Source: JBCAWW01 sp039024315 (GTDB lineage: Bacteria > Bacteroidota > Bacteroidia > J057). Taken from it: a DNA stretch of 7,471 nucleotides. The DNA is taken from NCBI GenBank assembly GCA_039024315.1, contig JBCCQN010000300.1, forward strand, positions 1 through 7,471, given 5' to 3'. The position numbers and the translations under genes are program-made. The notes under the pieces were generated by a model. The model saw only the letters and a list, made by a program, of their open reading frames with translations, did no database searches and was not told where the DNA came from. This document shows, piece by piece, positions 5,674-7,471 of this stretch. Each line of letters opens with the position of its first letter. The stretch's first letter is position 1.

Positions 5674-7104
5674 TTAGGTGCCGAGAAGTTTACGCATGTT
5701 TTTGGTGTTTGCCTCACCGCTGGGCTTTAGTTGGAAAATATGTCTCTCTCCAATGTTTCCTCTGCGAAACTGCGCGTTGCCAAAGGTGTAAAGTATCCCG
5801 CCGATAAAGGAAACCAGCATATTTTTTTCCCGCTTGAAGAAGCGAAAATCACTGCCACCATAATGAACCGACTCAGCTGTCTGCTCATAAGGGATGACTG
5901 CATTGGCGTCCTTGACAACGTGATAAACCAAAGGGATCTCATGCTCGAGTTCTACGCCCTGATAGGTAATTTGGGCTTGTACGACTTTAGCCTTTTTGAA
6001 TTTGTAATAGCGATCAATATTGTAAAAGCCAAATTTGCCAACAGAAAATAGACTGCGGACTTTACTTTGTTTTCTCACGGCCGCTGCTGCGAGTTCATTG
6101 GCGCGCTTTGCCTTCAAAAATGCGGCTTGCCGACTCTGATAAATCGCCATGGCGTCCTGAAAGTTTTCATCAGAAACAACGGGCCTTACGATCATGCGTG
6201 CTTTTTTATTGGGGCGACTGAGGTCAACGTAAAAGGTGTTTTCGCTCCCTTCTCTGGCAGATATCTTAGCATCCGTCCAAGCTTCGGCAAATATCCAAGT
6301 ACTTTGGTTAGGATTTAAGGTGCCCGCTTCTACTACTTCGGCATACTCCCACAGGATATTTTTGAAACTGGCTAAGCTAGGAAACTCCTGATAGTCAACG
6401 GCAAAGTCAAAGGCTTCATTAGGATTGCTTGCTTTGCGGGGTTTGGCCGGCTCTACAGGAAGCGGAGCAACGTTTAGATATTTTTCCGATCTGAGCGGAT
6501 TGGCTTGAGGCTGGTCTTGGGCTTGCAGGCCTTGCCACTGGCCGTTGGCTTCATTTAGATAGTATTGGCCATAGCCTTGAGTGTCTAACTGCTCTCTATC
6601 TTCGGCAAAGCGATAGGAAGCCATTGCTACCTTGATCGGCTTATTGGGATCGACAGATAGTTGAGCGCCATTTTGCTGGGCACGAATTTCCATCATTCCC
6701 GCAGTTTGAAAAACTTCCAGTTTGTCTCCATCGGTGACACCCATCGGTATGCCACTAAACAGAACATCTACCACATCGTGAAACTCTCGGTATGTCAATT
6801 CGGCCTCTCCACTAATAGGATTGCCTTGAGCATCGAGTAAGCTATTGGCTGGAATGGTGATTTGAGTGCCGTTTTCAAGCTTTATGACCTTTTCTTTGCT
6901 TGCATTTACAGAAAAGTTCATGTAGGCAAGTTCTTCTCCAGGTATGGGAGGACTTATCTGAGCAAGCTTGCTTATGGTAGTAGATTCGGTCTCTTGAGCT
7001 TCTAATTCAGCGGGAATTTGGCTGGTCTCTTGGGTACTTGTCTGGCAGGCTGCGAACAGTATCAACATAAGCAGGACTGCCCCATTGTTGTAAAGGGTTT
7101 TCAT
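5674..7104 (-). CDS. Bacteroidota lipoprotein with IPAN/GIPM-type beta domain
   Basis: A 476-residue lipoprotein of unknown function. The signal peptide ends in the lipobox LFAAC with Cys20, followed by a Ser/Thr/Glu/Gln-rich linker to about residue 55. Residues 60-165 form a beta-rich domain with GTQITIPAN (79-87), DAQGNPISGEAELTYREF (91-108), SGIPMG (117-122) and TAGMMEI (134-140); I recognise this pattern from many uncharacterised Bacteroidota surface proteins, and it resembles ZU5-like domains, though that link is tentative. A Pro/Lys linker (214-228) leads to a second region, with a probable helix at 313-346 and FGFYNIDRYY (358-367), a motif that often accompanies the first domain. Start is ATG at 7102-7104, which begins the signal peptide directly. 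The gene is followed after 50 bases by the WG-repeat gene. No catalytic motif is seen; a structural or envelope-binding role is possible but not shown. Confidence 0.9.
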   Translation of the reverse strand: MKTLYNNGAVLLMLILFAACQTSTQETSQIPAELEAQETESTTISKLAQISPPIPGEELAYMNFSVNASKEKVIKLENGTQITIPANSLLDAQGNPISGEAELTYREFHDVVDVLFSGIPMGVTDGDKLEVFQTAGMMEIRAQQNGAQLSVDPNKPIKVAMASYRFAEDREQLDTQGYGQYYLNEANGQWQGLQAQDQPQANPLRSEKYLNVAPLPVEPAKPRKASNPNEAFDFAVDYQEFPSLASFKNILWEYAEVVEAGTLNPNQSTWIFAEAWTDAKISAREGSENTFYVDLSRPNKKARMIVRPVVSDENFQDAMAIYQSRQAAFLKAKRANELAAAAVRKQSKVRSLFSVGKFGFYNIDRYYKFKKAKVVQAQITYQGVELEHEIPLVYHVVKDANAVIPYEQTAESVHYGGSDFRFFKREKNMLVSFIGGILYTFGNAQFRRGNIGERHIFQLKPSGEANTKNMRKLLGT

Positions 7105-7150
7105 GGAATTGAGATTGTATGAAGAAAAAGTGTGTATGACCTAAGGTAAG

Positions 7151-7184
7151 AAAAAATACGTCATTTTATGCATTTTGGGCGTAT
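7151..7184 (-). terminator. Weak terminator candidate after the partial gene
   Basis: On the minus strand ATACG (7184-7180) can pair with CGTAT (7160-7156), followed by a T-run (7156-7151). The stem is only five pairs and the loop 19 bases, so this is weak. If real it would separate the partial upstream gene from the lipoprotein gene; if not, the three minus-strand genes may share a transcript. The remaining bases 7105-7150 show no clear promoter. Confidence 0.25.
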
Positions 7185-7471
7185 CATTCTAGAGGTGATT
7201 TTTCTTCTCTTAAATCTGAGCTTTCTCGCTTAAATTGGATACTTTTCTTCACTGCTACCGATACCCAAGCTTCTGCGTCCACATAAGCGAGACTACCCTC
7301 AGGGGTTGCAAGCAATAGCTCTCCTGCTATACCGGCGGGAAAATAAAGCGTATCGCTACGGAATTGACCACGATAAAGGGTGTTGTCCTCTTGAGCCAGT
7401 AAAACGGGTTGTTTACCAGAGGCTAATAGCTCCCCATTGAGGGGATGACCCAAAGTGTCAATTAGCCAAAC
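7184..7471 (-). CDS. 3' end of an unidentified protein, truncated by the window edge
   Basis: Ninety-five codons followed by TGA, open to the right end of the window, so the true start lies outside. The only start-like codon near the edge is a TTG at 7451-7453, and the frame stays open for six codons before it (reading VWLIDT), so I treat the gene as 5'-truncated rather than starting there. The visible part has alternating hydrophobic residues and Gly/Pro turns (LGHPLNGELL, DTLYFPAG, GELLLATPEG), suggesting a beta-sandwich or carboxypeptidase-regulatory-like domain, and ends in a charged tail of about 20 residues. No family can be named. It lies 79 bases upstream of the lipoprotein gene on the same strand. 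Confidence 0.72.
   Translation of the reverse strand, partial: VWLIDTLGHPLNGELLASGKQPVLLAQEDNTLYRGQFRSDTLYFPAGIAGELLLATPEGSLAYVDAEAWVSVAVKKSIQFKRESSDLREEKSPLE

Noticed and set aside
5731..6318. Plus-strand open frames of 106 and 83 codons opposite the lipoprotein gene
   Set aside because: They are antisense to a well-supported lipoprotein and show no domain, signal or ribosome site.
7184..7453. Complete 89-residue protein starting at 7453
   Set aside because: The start would be TTG and the frame remains open upstream to the window edge, so a truncated longer gene is the better reading.
1..7471. CRISPR array, tRNA, rRNA, insertion sequence or integrase
   Set aside because: No regularly spaced repeats, cloverleaf, rRNA segments, terminal inverted repeats or transposase/integrase motifs were seen on either strand.

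Overview
The window looks like a chromosomal stretch from a member of the Bacteroidota, perhaps a Saprospiria or Cytophagia relative. This is inferred from two large secreted proteins of types common in that phylum (a WG-repeat protein and a lipoprotein with an IPAN/GIPM-type beta domain), a lipoprotein GH13 hydrolase, weak or absent Shine-Dalgarno sequences, and one exact match to the Bacteroidota -7 promoter box TAnnTTTG. No taxonomic marker gene is present, so the placement is an inference.

Layout, left to right. Positions 1-217 hold no gene I can defend, only a small cluster of short repeats. A GH13 (alpha-amylase family) lipoprotein is on the plus strand at 218-1690. It meets a single-domain response regulator on the minus strand (1692-2063) tail to tail, with one base between the stop codons. 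The 356-base gap at 2064-2419 contains an imperfect palindrome just upstream of the response regulator, and a convincing plus-strand intrinsic terminator with a promoter-like box about 35 bases before it, which may define a small RNA. A long minus-strand gene (2420-5623) encodes a 1067-residue exported WG-repeat protein. Fifty bases upstream of it is a 476-residue lipoprotein (5674-7104), and 79 bases upstream of that is the 3' end of another minus-strand gene that runs off the right edge (7184-7471).

How the genes may relate. The partial gene, the lipoprotein and the WG-repeat gene share a strand with short gaps and could be one transcription unit for cell-envelope proteins of unknown role. 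The response regulator lies on the same strand but behind a long gap, so it is probably transcribed separately. No sensor kinase is visible. The amylase has no SusC/SusD partners here, so a polysaccharide utilisation locus is not supported.

I did not find a clear new defence, mobile or secretion system. The best leads are the candidate small RNA/terminator at 2310-2396, the amylase/regulator convergence that may produce antisense RNA over the regulator, and the lipoprotein/WG-repeat pair of unknown function.
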